From contig NZ_FXXL01000003.1 in assembly GCF_900184685.1 (NCBI RefSeq), positions 291,895 to 355,894 of the forward strand: 64,000 nucleotides of DNA, in the 5' to 3' direction. Shown here in pieces: positions 8,480-15,769 of this stretch. Under the pieces are notes generated by a model that saw only the letters and a program-made list of their open reading frames with translations, was not told the DNA's origin and searched no databases. The number at the start of each line of letters is the position of its first letter. Within the stretch, counting starts at the first letter, position 1. This stretch comes from Butyricimonas sp. Marseille-P3923 (lineage in GTDB: Bacteria; Bacteroidota; Bacteroidia; Bacteroidales; Marinifilaceae). The position numbers and the translations under genes are program-made.

Positions 8480-9892
8480 ATGAAGACAAGAATTGAACAT
8501 GATTTACTCGGCAACAAAGAGGTGCCAATGGATGCTTATTATGGTGTTCAGACTTTGAGAGCAATCGAGAACTTCGCTGGGATTAGCGGTTACACGATCG
8601 GAATGTTCCCGAACTACGTGAAGGCTTTAGCGATGGTAAAATGGGCGGCTGCAAAGGCTAACTATGAATTAGGCTTGATTCCTTCCGATATAACGAATGC
8701 TATTACGGCAGCTTGCGAGGAGATCATTGACGGTAAATTGGCCGACCAATTCCCCGTGGATATGGTACAAGGTGGTGCCGGAACTTCCACGAACATGAAT
8801 ATCAACGAGGTTGTAGCTAACCGTGCGTTGGAATTATTGGGACATCAAAAAGGTGAGTACGACTATTGTCACCCGAACAACCACGTGAATCTTTCTCAAT
8901 CCACGAATGACGCTTACCCGACATCTTTCCACTTGGCTATAATTTTGACCAATAAAGAAGTTGTGGCAGAGATCAAATTGTTGGTTGATTCTTTCCGTAG
9001 AAAAGCGAAAGAGTTCGAGCACGTGTTGAAAATGGGACGTACTCAGTTGCAGGATGCCGTGCCGATGACTTTAGGTCAGGAGTTCGAGGCTTATGCTTAT
9101 ACTTTGGAAGAGAATATCGAGCGTCTGAACGAGGCTGCTAAATTGTTCTTGGTCGAGAACATGGGTGCCACGGCTATTGGTACGGGTATCAATTCAGAAC
9201 CGGAATATGCTGAAATCTGTGCTCGTGAATTGCGTATTATCAGTGGTGAAGAGTTCGTGTTAGCACCGAACCTGATTGCCGCTACGCCTGATACCGGGGC
9301 TTGTGTATCCTATTCTTCCGAATTGAAACGTTTCTGCGTTCAATTGTCCAAGGTATGTAACGATTTGCGCTTGTTGTCCAGCGGTCCGAGATGCGGATTG
9401 AACGAGATTAACTTGCCGCCGATGCAACCGGGATCTTCTATCATGCCGGGTAAAGTAAATCCGGTTATCCCTGAAGTGGTAAACCAAGTTTGTTTCCGTG
9501 TAATCGGTAACGATACGACCGTGATGATGGCTGCTGAAGCCGGTCAGTTGGAATTGAACGTGATGGAACCGGTGATCGTGTACGCTATATTCAACTCTAT
9601 GCAGATGTTGATTAAAGTTATGGATCGTTTGAGAGTTTTGTGCGTTGACGGAATCACTGCTAACGCTGAACGTTGCAAGGATATGGTAATGAACAGTATC
9701 GGAATCGTTACCGCGTTGAATCCGACGCTGGGATATGAAAATTCTTCTCGTATTGCCAAGAGAGCTTTAGCCGAGAACAGAAGTGTTTACGATTTGGTAC
9801 TGGAAGAAAAGTTGTTGACTAAGGAAGAGCTAGATAACGTTTTACGTCCGGAATTAATGATTGCACCGAAAAAATTTTATAAGAAAAAGTAA
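8480..9892 (+). CDS. aspA: aspartate ammonia-lyase
   Basis: A 470-residue cytoplasmic enzyme of the fumarase/aspartase superfamily that deaminates L-aspartate to fumarate and ammonia. Visible signatures: HPNNHVNLSQSTNDAYPT (second conserved region), GRTQLQDAVPMTLGQEF, and the superfamily loop GSSIMPGKVNPVIPEV around residue 318, which carries the catalytic Ser. Length is normal for AspA. It has its own promoter (8327-8359). Fumarate from this reaction would feed the fumarate reductase encoded at 40791-44299. AspA is favoured over fumarase FumC by the MKTRIEHDLLGNKEVPMDAY start typical of aspartases. Confidence 0.95.
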   Translation: MKTRIEHDLLGNKEVPMDAYYGVQTLRAIENFAGISGYTIGMFPNYVKALAMVKWAAAKANYELGLIPSDITNAITAACEEIIDGKLADQFPVDMVQGGAGTSTNMNINEVVANRALELLGHQKGEYDYCHPNNHVNLSQSTNDAYPTSFHLAIILTNKEVVAEIKLLVDSFRRKAKEFEHVLKMGRTQLQDAVPMTLGQEFEAYAYTLEENIERLNEAAKLFLVENMGATAIGTGINSEPEYAEICARELRIISGEEFVLAPNLIAATPDTGACVSYSSELKRFCVQLSKVCNDLRLLSSGPRCGLNEINLPPMQPGSSIMPGKVNPVIPEVVNQVCFRVIGNDTTVMMAAEAGQLELNVMEPVIVYAIFNSMQMLIKVMDRLRVLCVDGITANAERCKDMVMNSIGIVTALNPTLGYENSSRIAKRALAENRSVYDLVLEEKLLTKEELDNVLRPELMIAPKKFYKKK

Positions 9893-9957
9893 CCTAACAT
9901 GTTTAATTTCGTAAATATTGCTGTATCTTAGCAAAACTAAATTTTAAATATAAGGTT

Positions 9958-10440
9958 ATGAAGAAAAGTTTTAATCGGTTTGTTGCAGTTGCTTTAATCG
10001 CTGCTTCATCAGTTGCTTTGAGCGGATGTTTCGGCTCTTTCGCGTTGACATCCAAATTACACAATTGGAACGGTAGCGTTTCTGATTCTAAATTCGTGAA
10101 CGAGTTGGTATTTTTGGGATTATGCATCCTTCCGGCATACGAATTGTGCTGCTTGGGTGATGCTTTGATTTTCAACTCTATCGAATTCTGGGGTGGTAAC
10201 AATCCTGTTGCCATGAAAGCCGGAGATATCGAGAAAGATCAAGTGATGTTTGCAGGTAAATCTTACACTGTAACCAAAACTATGAACAAAATGGCTATCT
10301 CTAGCGAAGAATCTGACGCTGTCGCTGAATTCCAATATTATCCGGAAGAGGATGCTTGGTATCTGATGAACGGTCAAGAAAAACAAAAATTGATGAAAAA
10401 CACGAAGAAGATGATGAAAGCAGTTGTTGCTCTTCACTAA
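9958..10440 (+). CDS. DUF3332-family lipoprotein
   Basis: A 160-residue protein with lipobox ALSGC (Cys about residue 23). After the lipobox come FGSFALTSKLHNWNGSVSDSKFVNELVF and a hydrophobic stretch LGLCILPAYELCCLGDALIFN, then a soluble C-terminal part; this arrangement is the DUF3332 family, of unknown function. It sits 65 bp after aspA with no terminator between, but its expression could be separate. A strong hairpin terminator follows. Confidence 0.8.
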   Translation: MKKSFNRFVAVALIAASSVALSGCFGSFALTSKLHNWNGSVSDSKFVNELVFLGLCILPAYELCCLGDALIFNSIEFWGGNNPVAMKAGDIEKDQVMFAGKSYTVTKTMNKMAISSEESDAVAEFQYYPEEDAWYLMNGQEKQKLMKNTKKMMKAVVALH

Positions 10441-10460
10441 TTTTTCGGAATATAGAGAAT

Positions 10461-10490
10461 AAAAAAGGACGTCGAAAGGCGTCCTTTTTT
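10461..10490 (+). terminator. rho-independent terminator after DUF3332 gene
   Basis: AAAAAAGGACG pairs with CGTCCTTTTTT across the loop TCGAAAGG, giving a stem with a T tract on the plus strand. It would also stop transcription of recG from the other side. Confidence 0.85.
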
Positions 10491-10496
10491 GTCGTG

Positions 10497-10547
10497 TAAC
10501 TTACCGAAGGTAAATGCAACTTGTAACCTGCAACTCGCCGAAGGCGA
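10497..10547. repeat. family C intergenic repeat at recG 3' end
   Basis: Contains GTAACTTACCGAAGGTAAA and then CTGCAACTCGCCGAAGGCGA, the inverted orientation of the unit at 8083-8180. It ends next to the recG stop codon. Confidence 0.7.
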
Positions 10548-10549
10548 AT

Positions 10550-12658
10550 TTAGCTGATGTATCGCCAATTGATTTTTGTCTTGAAGAGCCGTTTTACTTG
10601 TGTGGCGAAGGTTTGGTTTTCTTCTTTTTGCAGGGAAGGATCATCTTCCAGAATAATCGTGGCGGCTTGGGCGGCTTCATTTAGTATACGTCCGTCCTTT
10701 CCGAGGTTGGCTACCCGCAGGTTGCAGGTGAGTCCACTTTGCTGGGTGCCCTCGATATCTCCCGGTCCGCGTAGCTTCAAATCGACTTCTGCTATTTCGA
10801 AACCGTCGTTCGTGGAAGTCATCGTTTCGATGCGTTTGCGTGATTCGTTGGAAAGTTTGTACGAGGTCATAAGAATGCAGTAAGATTGATCTGCACCCCG
10901 CCCCACGCGTCCCCGGAGTTGATGAAGTTGGGACAGACCGAAACGTTCGGCGCTCTCGATGACCATAATGGAGGCGTTCGGGACGTTCACGCCGACCTCA
11001 ATGACGGTAGTGGCTACCAATATCCGGGTTTCGCCGGATGCGAAACGCCTCATGTGTTCGTCCTTGTCGGCAGGTTTTAATTTACCGTGCACGATGCCTA
11101 CTTTATAGCCGAGCGGGTCGAAATAACTCATCACGTGTTCATAGCCCTCTTCCAGATTACGGTAATCCATTTTCTCGGATTCGGAAATGAGCGGGTAGAC
11201 AATGTATGCCTGCCGTCCGAGTTCCAGTTCCTTCTGGATAAATTTGTAGACTTGCAAGCGTTTATTCTCGAAAGCGTGGTGAGTCGTGATTGGTTTCCTG
11301 CCCGGTGGCAGTTGGTCGATCACGGATACGTCCAAATCCCCGTACAGCGTCATTGCCAACGTTCGAGGAATCGGGGTGGCGGTCATGACCAGCATGTGGG
11401 GCGGAATCGTGTTCTTCTGCCAGAGTTTGGCACGCTGGGCGACGCCGAACCGATGTTGCTCGTCGATTACGACAAGCCCGATATTTTTGAAACTAACCAC
11501 GTCTTCCAGTAGGGCGTGAGTTCCAATCAGTATTTGTAACCTGCCGTCGGAAAGGGCATCATGCAGTACATCCCGCTCTTTCTTTTTGGTTGATCCTGTC
11601 AATAGCCCCACGCTAATGGGGGTATTTTTCAAAAGTTCGGAAATCGTTTCGTAATGTTGCGTGGCAAGGATTTCGGTAGGCGCCATGATGGCTGCTTGAA
11701 AACCGTTATCCAGAGCGATAAGCATGCACATTACGGCAACCAGTGTTTTCCCGCTTCCCACATCGCCTTGTAGCAGGCGATTCATTTGTTTCCCCGACCC
11801 GCAATCGGAACGAATCTCCTTGATTACCCGTTTTTGGGCATCGGTGAGGGGAAAGGGGAGGTGATTGCGGTAGAAATCATTGAAGTAATTCCCCACCACG
11901 GTAAACGGATGGCCTTGGAATGCCGCTTTCCGGTTGAATTTGAGTTTTAATATATTGAGTTGGATATAGAACAACTCTTCGAACTTCAGGCGATACTGGG
12001 CATTGCGCAACATATCCGGGTTCTCCGGGAAATGAATATTGTACAGAGCCTCGTGCAGGTAGATCAAATTGTGCTTTTTGATAAACCATGCCGGGAGGGT
12101 TTCCTGTATGCGGCCGTTGATAGCTTTGAAGATATTTGCTTGAATCTTGTTGATTACGCGGGAGGTCAGATAGCTTTTTTTCATCTTCTCCGTGGTCGGA
12201 TAGATAGCTTGAAAACCCACGAGTTGTTTGGCGTTTGCCTCGTACAAGTCAATTTCGGGATGCACGATATTCAATTTGTGGTTGAACACGGATGGTTTCC
12301 CGAATATCAAGTATTCTTTCTCGGGTAGGATTTGGCTGGTCAAGTATTTGTAGCCGGTGAACCAAACCAGTTCCAGTTCCCCCGTGCCGTCGTACGCGGT
12401 GGCAACCATACGGGTCTGTTTTCCAGTTCCCACGGCGGACAGGTTCATGATTTTGGCTTTGACCTGTATGTACGGGAGCTCGGACGAGAGTTCTCCTATG
12501 GTATATATCCGGGTGCGGTCGATGTACTTGTACGGGGTATAATAGAGCATATCCTCGTAACTTTGGATGCCCATTTCCTGCTCCAATAGCGATGCCCGTT
12601 TTTCTCCGACGCCCGGGATAAACTTTATATTCAGTCCTGCCAGTTCCAAAATGCTCAA
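10550..12658 (-). CDS. recG: ATP-dependent DNA helicase RecG
   Basis: A 702-residue superfamily 2 helicase that remodels stalled replication forks and Holliday junctions. Order of parts: N-terminal wedge/OB-fold region (KIMNLSAVGTGKQTRMV near residue 75), Walker A GDVGSGKT near residue 300, DEQH box (VVIDEQHRFG), motif III MTATPIPRTLAMTLYGD, and the C-terminal helicase lobe with ATTVIEVGVNVPNA and QLRGRVGRG. Length is normal for RecG. The opposite strand has long open frames here that are shadows of this gene. A TACTTTCG box at 12688-12695 could be its minus-strand -7 element. Confidence 0.97.
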   Translation of the reverse strand: MSILELAGLNIKFIPGVGEKRASLLEQEMGIQSYEDMLYYTPYKYIDRTRIYTIGELSSELPYIQVKAKIMNLSAVGTGKQTRMVATAYDGTGELELVWFTGYKYLTSQILPEKEYLIFGKPSVFNHKLNIVHPEIDLYEANAKQLVGFQAIYPTTEKMKKSYLTSRVINKIQANIFKAINGRIQETLPAWFIKKHNLIYLHEALYNIHFPENPDMLRNAQYRLKFEELFYIQLNILKLKFNRKAAFQGHPFTVVGNYFNDFYRNHLPFPLTDAQKRVIKEIRSDCGSGKQMNRLLQGDVGSGKTLVAVMCMLIALDNGFQAAIMAPTEILATQHYETISELLKNTPISVGLLTGSTKKKERDVLHDALSDGRLQILIGTHALLEDVVSFKNIGLVVIDEQHRFGVAQRAKLWQKNTIPPHMLVMTATPIPRTLAMTLYGDLDVSVIDQLPPGRKPITTHHAFENKRLQVYKFIQKELELGRQAYIVYPLISESEKMDYRNLEEGYEHVMSYFDPLGYKVGIVHGKLKPADKDEHMRRFASGETRILVATTVIEVGVNVPNASIMVIESAERFGLSQLHQLRGRVGRGADQSYCILMTSYKLSNESRKRIETMTSTNDGFEIAEVDLKLRGPGDIEGTQQSGLTCNLRVANLGKDGRILNEAAQAATIILEDDPSLQKEENQTFATQVKRLFKTKINWRYIS

Positions 12659-12782
12659 TTAAATTTAATAGTATCGAATTTCACGAACGAAAGTAAAAAA
12701 AATAGATGACTTTAGTTGAGCATGTCGGGAATAAATTTTATTTTCGTAGGATAAATAATATAGATTAATTGTTCGTCGGGAG

Positions 12783-13403
12783 ATGTATAATTATTTGAAA
12801 CAACGGTTTAAGCACGCTATTCGATTTCGTCACAAGAGAGGGTACGGGGTACATTCCCCTTTTGTGTTTGACTTGATCACGAACGTGATAAAGGAAAAGG
12901 CGGAGTATTATGATTTCGCGCGTATCGAGGCAATGGGCAATGTCCGGGAGAAAGAACGAAAGTTATACCGGTTGATTTTCCGGTTGGCGGATTATTTTTC
13001 GTTTCGGGAGGTATTATGCGTGGGAGTGGAGAACCCGTGGGTGTCCCGTTATTTAGCTGCGGTCTCAAAGCAGATGAACGTGTTGAACGGGGGACATGAT
13101 TGTCCCGGGGCGGAATACACGGGACGTGTGACTCCCGCGGAGATGAAAGGAAGGGAGATAGACTTGCTGTTTTTAGGACGTGCTTTCGAGGCGGATTGGC
13201 ATGAGTCTTGGGAAGAGGTTTTGCAGGAACGCAAGAAAGGGCCTTTGTGCGTTGTGATAAAAGACATTTACAAAGGTCGGTTTAATTCCCTCGTCTGGCG
13301 GCAATTGCGTCAAGAAGGAACGGTGTCGATAGATATGATGTGGTACGGGATTGTTTTTTTCGATAAGCGGTTGCAAAAGGGGAGGTATAATATGATAATT
13401 TAA
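12783..13403 (+). CDS. short methyltransferase-like protein
   Basis: A 206-residue protein starting with RFRHKRGYGVHSPFVFDLITNVI, the hallmark N-terminus of a Bacteroidota family annotated as class I SAM-dependent methyltransferases. The expected glycine-rich SAM loop is poorly preserved (REVLCVGVENPWVSRYL) and the protein is shorter than the members I recall (about 240-260 residues), so catalytic activity is doubtful. It is divergent from recG; a near-consensus TATTTTCG lies at 12739-12746. Real gene status is supported by the conserved N-terminus and codon structure. Confidence 0.6.
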   Translation: MYNYLKQRFKHAIRFRHKRGYGVHSPFVFDLITNVIKEKAEYYDFARIEAMGNVREKERKLYRLIFRLADYFSFREVLCVGVENPWVSRYLAAVSKQMNVLNGGHDCPGAEYTGRVTPAEMKGREIDLLFLGRAFEADWHESWEEVLQERKKGPLCVVIKDIYKGRFNSLVWRQLRQEGTVSIDMMWYGIVFFDKRLQKGRYNMII

Positions 13404-13434
13404 TTGAAAATTGAAAGTTGAAAATTGAAAATGA
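13402..13434. repeat. family B repeat (ATTGAAA units)
   Basis: Runs of ATTGAAAATTGAAAGTTG type directly after the stop codon of the methyltransferase-like gene. Similar runs occur at 14813-14839, 23646-23706 and 63016-63075. A family A run (ATAAATCTAAAATTTAAAA) follows at 13502-13530, just before the next start. Confidence 0.7.
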
Positions 13435-13531
13435 ATGGATTCGGTGATTGAAGAATTGCTGAATTTGAGATTATCGAATGAGTGCGGGGACAGTGGGAAT
13501 CATAAATCTAAAATTTAAAATCTAAAATTGA

Positions 13532-14092
13532 ATGAAGGTTTACACGAAAACAGGGGATAAAGGAACTACGGCATTAATCGGGGGAACTCGGGTACCGAAA
13601 AATAATATACGTTTGGAAGCGTATGGCGGGGTAGATGAGTTGAATAGTCATTTGGGAATGATCCGGTCGTACCCGATTGACGAGGTTAGTGTGAAAGAGT
13701 TAATAGAAATTCAAAACGTGTTGTTTGTCGTGGGTGCGAACCTCGCGACGGATACCTCGGTGAGTAATATGCAAAAAAAGATGCCCTGCACGGAAGAGGA
13801 TGTGGCTTTTCTGGAGCGGGCAATTGACCGGATGGACGAGGAATTACCGCCTTTGCAATATTTCGTGCTGCCGGGGGGACATCCTGCCGTGTCGGCTTGT
13901 CATATCGCTCGCACGGTTTGCCGTCGGGTGGAACGTCGGATCATTGACATGGGCGAGGAAATCGAGGTAGAGGACGTGATTGTACGTTATGTGAACAGGC
14001 TTTCCGATTACTTGTTTGTATTGGGACGCAAGCTGGCAAAAGATTGCGGTTTGGAAGAAGCCAAGTGGATTCCGAGGAAAGATAAATACTAA
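13532..14092 (+). CDS. cob(I)yrinic acid a,c-diamide adenosyltransferase, PduO type
   Basis: A 186-residue cytoplasmic enzyme that transfers the adenosyl group of ATP to cob(I)alamin to make coenzyme B12. The N-terminal ATP-binding motif YTKTGDKGTTALIGG, then RLEAYGGVDELNSHLG and the C-terminal ARTVCRRVERR and RYVNRLSDYLFVLGR are diagnostic for the PduO-type family. Length is normal. No cobalamin riboswitch is visible upstream, and no other B12 genes are in the window, so it probably serves B12-dependent enzymes elsewhere (for example methylmalonyl-CoA mutase). Confidence 0.93.
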   Translation: MKVYTKTGDKGTTALIGGTRVPKNNIRLEAYGGVDELNSHLGMIRSYPIDEVSVKELIEIQNVLFVVGANLATDTSVSNMQKKMPCTEEDVAFLERAIDRMDEELPPLQYFVLPGGHPAVSACHIARTVCRRVERRIIDMGEEIEVEDVIVRYVNRLSDYLFVLGRKLAKDCGLEEAKWIPRKDKY

Positions 14093-14103
14093 TTGATTCC
14101 GTG

Positions 14104-14146
14104 TTCAATCATAAATCATAAATCTTAAATCTTAAATCTTAAATCA
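14104..14146. repeat. family A repeat before DUF2461 gene
   Basis: Tandem 8-nt-like units (ATCATAAATCATAAATCTTA continuing) between the adenosyltransferase and the DUF2461 gene, inside what is probably one transcription unit. Confidence 0.75.
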
Positions 14147-14149
14147 TCA

Positions 14150-14812
14150 ATGCAAGAGATATTTCGTTTTTTAGAGGCATTAAGAGAGAATAACGACCGG
14201 GATTGGTTTCATGCCAATAAAGAGTGGTATTTGAGAATAAAGGCAGAACACGAGGCATTTATTAATCGTGTCATAGCGGCGTTGGCTGTCGTGGAACCGG
14301 AGGTCGAGGGGTTGGAAGCGAAAGATTGTATCTTCAGAATTTACCGGGATACGCGTTTTTCCCCGAACAAGCAACCCTACAAGACACATATCGGGGCGTA
14401 CATGGTGAGGGGCGGTAAAAAGAGTCCTCGTTCGGGGTATTACGTGCATATCGAACCGGGTAACTGCTTGCTTGCCGGGGGAGTGTGGTGTCCGGAGCCA
14501 TCTTTGTTGAAAGCGTTGCGGCAAGACGTGTATGATAATATTGATGAATTCACGGGTATTGTCCGGGATAAAGAGTTTGCCAAGTATTACCGGTTGGACG
14601 GAGAAAAATTGAAGAAAGTACCCGCTCCTTTCCCGAAGGACTTCCCGGAGGCAGAAATGTTGAAATTCAAGGCGTATACTGTTACTCACGGTGTGCCGGA
14701 CTCGTTTTTCGAGGGTGAGGATGCGGTCGAGAGGGTGGTTGACCGTTTGTTGTTGATGAAACCTTTTCATCGTTTCTTGAATTACACGGTGGAAGAGACG
14801 TGGAATAATTGA
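14150..14812 (+). CDS. DUF2461 domain protein
   Basis: A 220-residue protein recognised as DUF2461 from its N-terminal FLEALRENNDRDWFHANKEWY, the central FRIYRDTRFSPNKQPYKTHI and SGYYVHIEPGNCLLAGGVW. The family is widespread and uncharacterised; no catalytic residues are established. It follows the adenosyltransferase gene on the same strand after a repeat. A family B repeat begins at its stop codon. Confidence 0.85.
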   Translation: MQEIFRFLEALRENNDRDWFHANKEWYLRIKAEHEAFINRVIAALAVVEPEVEGLEAKDCIFRIYRDTRFSPNKQPYKTHIGAYMVRGGKKSPRSGYYVHIEPGNCLLAGGVWCPEPSLLKALRQDVYDNIDEFTGIVRDKEFAKYYRLDGEKLKKVPAPFPKDFPEAEMLKFKAYTVTHGVPDSFFEGEDAVERVVDRLLLMKPFHRFLNYTVEETWNN

Positions 14813-14861
14813 AAATGGAGAATTGAAAATTGAAAATGAACGTGTTTTTCCTTTGAATGGC

Positions 14862-14892
14862 TTTGATAATAAGGGGAAAAGTCGTATATTTG
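14862..14892 (+). promoter_or_regulatory. consensus promoter for the VbhA-like antitoxin
   Basis: TTTG at 14862-14865, a 19-nt spacer, then TATATTTG at 14885-14892: a perfect Bacteroidota promoter. Transcription would start near 14897, at or just before the first ATG, so the message may be leaderless or translation may begin at the second ATG (14918). Confidence 0.75.
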
Positions 14893-14896
14893 TAGT

Positions 14897-15067
14897 ATGG
14901 AAAAAACAAAAGAAAAAATGCCGCAGCTAGTGAAAAACGCCACGGTCCGGGAAGAGATTTTGCAGGGAATGATAACCTCGTTTCAATTGGAAGGAATAAA
15001 GATTTCCCAAGAGACGGCGTACACTATTCTGGAACGGGTGAATTTGAAACTTAAAATGCGTAAGTAA
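14897..15067 (+). CDS. VbhA-like Fic antitoxin, 56 aa
   Basis: A 56-codon frame below the usual size cut-off. It contains SFQLEG, an exact match to the (S/T)xxxE(G/N) inhibitory helix motif by which class I Fic antitoxins block the ATP site of Fic. The flanking ITSFQLEGIKISQETAYTIL aligns in spacing and character with the motif helix and following helix of VbhA. It has a perfect promoter and faces the fic gene; the two overlap by 17 bp at their 3' ends (15051-15067). The second Met (codon 8, 14918) is an alternative start that would leave a 21-nt A-rich leader. Convergent layout is unusual, since vbhA normally lies upstream of vbhT on the same strand. Confidence 0.75.
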   Translation: MEKTKEKMPQLVKNATVREEILQGMITSFQLEGIKISQETAYTILERVNLKLKMRK

Positions 15068-15626
15068 TAATCTTTTCCATTCTGGAGTAGTCTTTGCGGG
15101 CTACTTGCTGAACGGCTATAATATACTCGTCGAAATTCACTCGTCTGAAATTCAATCCTGTATAACCTTGTTTGCGAGCCATTAGATTGGCAAGTATACG
15201 TGCTGTCCGTCCGTTTCCCTCCCGGAATGGATGAATGAAAAGCAATTCCCCGTGTACTTTGGCGATGTCCTTGATTAACTCCTCTTGATGAGCGTAGTGA
15301 TCCGGAAGATGTGCCAGTATCTCTTCTTCAAAAATTCGCATATTATCCGGGATAAAGCGTCCGGCCGGAAAGACGAATCCCCCTTTCGATACATTCACGG
15401 AGCGGAAATGCCCGGCAAAAGAGTAGAGTTCTTTTAATGCGGTACGGTGGATGTCGCAAATGTATTTTATCGTGAATTTCGTTTTGGGCGTCAGGTTTTC
15501 TGTAAATAGAATTTCGGCAGTCAAAAAGCCCTCGAACTCGGCATTGTGTATTGCTTCCTCGTCGGTAAGTCCGAGTAAGTTGTGGAGTATTTCTCCCTCT
15601 TCACCATTGGTCGAGTATCTGTTCAT
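15051..15626 (-). CDS. Fic-family AMP-transferase (toxin)
   Basis: A 191-residue Fic-domain protein with the intact active-site loop HPFREGNGRTAR (about residues 132-143), whose His is the catalytic base for moving AMP from ATP to a target hydroxyl. The flap region GGFVFPAGRFIPDNM is also present. The N-terminus (LLGLTDEEAIHNAEF) is like class I Fic toxins such as VbhT. A segment NAEFEG near residue 30 resembles the class II inhibitory motif but has Asn in place of Ser/Thr. No extra transport domain is attached. The inhibitor is probably the small protein encoded convergently at 14897-15067. The target is unknown; class I Fic toxins with known targets modify DNA gyrase and topoisomerase IV. 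Confidence 0.9.
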   Translation of the reverse strand: MNRYSTNGEEGEILHNLLGLTDEEAIHNAEFEGFLTAEILFTENLTPKTKFTIKYICDIHRTALKELYSFAGHFRSVNVSKGGFVFPAGRFIPDNMRIFEEEILAHLPDHYAHQEELIKDIAKVHGELLFIHPFREGNGRTARILANLMARKQGYTGLNFRRVNFDEYIIAVQQVARKDYSRMEKIITYAF

Positions 15627-15642
15627 GGCGTTCGATTTGCTT

Positions 15643-15674
15643 CAAAGTTATGGAAATCTGTCAATATCACCAAA
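15643..15674 (-). promoter_or_regulatory. consensus promoter for fic
   Basis: On the minus strand TTTG (15671-15674), a 20-nt spacer, then TAACTTTG (15643-15650). The predicted transcription start lies only about 10 nt before the fic ATG, so fic has its own promoter, separate from the antitoxin. Confidence 0.7.
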
Positions 15675-15680
15675 TTTATT

Positions 15681-15722
15681 TAAGATTTATGATTTATGAT
15701 TTGTGATTAACCGCTATCTTTG
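15681..15722 (+). promoter_or_regulatory. family A repeat and -7 box before purD
   Basis: TAAGATTTATGATTTATGAT-type repeat at 15681-15703, then TATCTTTG (15715-15722), a perfect -7 element. No well-spaced -33 TTTG is seen, because the nearest one lies only 11 nt away. It leaves a leader of about 45 nt. Confidence 0.55.
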
Positions 15723-15769
15723 TCATTCGGTAAAGCCGAGTTACAAGTTGTAATTATTATAAGATAACA

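Noticed and set aside
10886..12589. Several open frames on the plus strand opposite recG
   Set aside because: They have no recognisable domain, start sites or promoters and mirror the codon bias of recG.
13532..14092. Cobalamin riboswitch upstream of the adenosyltransferase
   Set aside because: The 128-bp gap holds only repeat families A and B; no B12-box is visible.
15510..15560. NAEFEG in Fic as a class II self-inhibitory motif
   Set aside because: The first position is Asn instead of Ser/Thr, and similar acidic residues occur here in class I toxins; the separate SFQLEG protein explains inhibition better.
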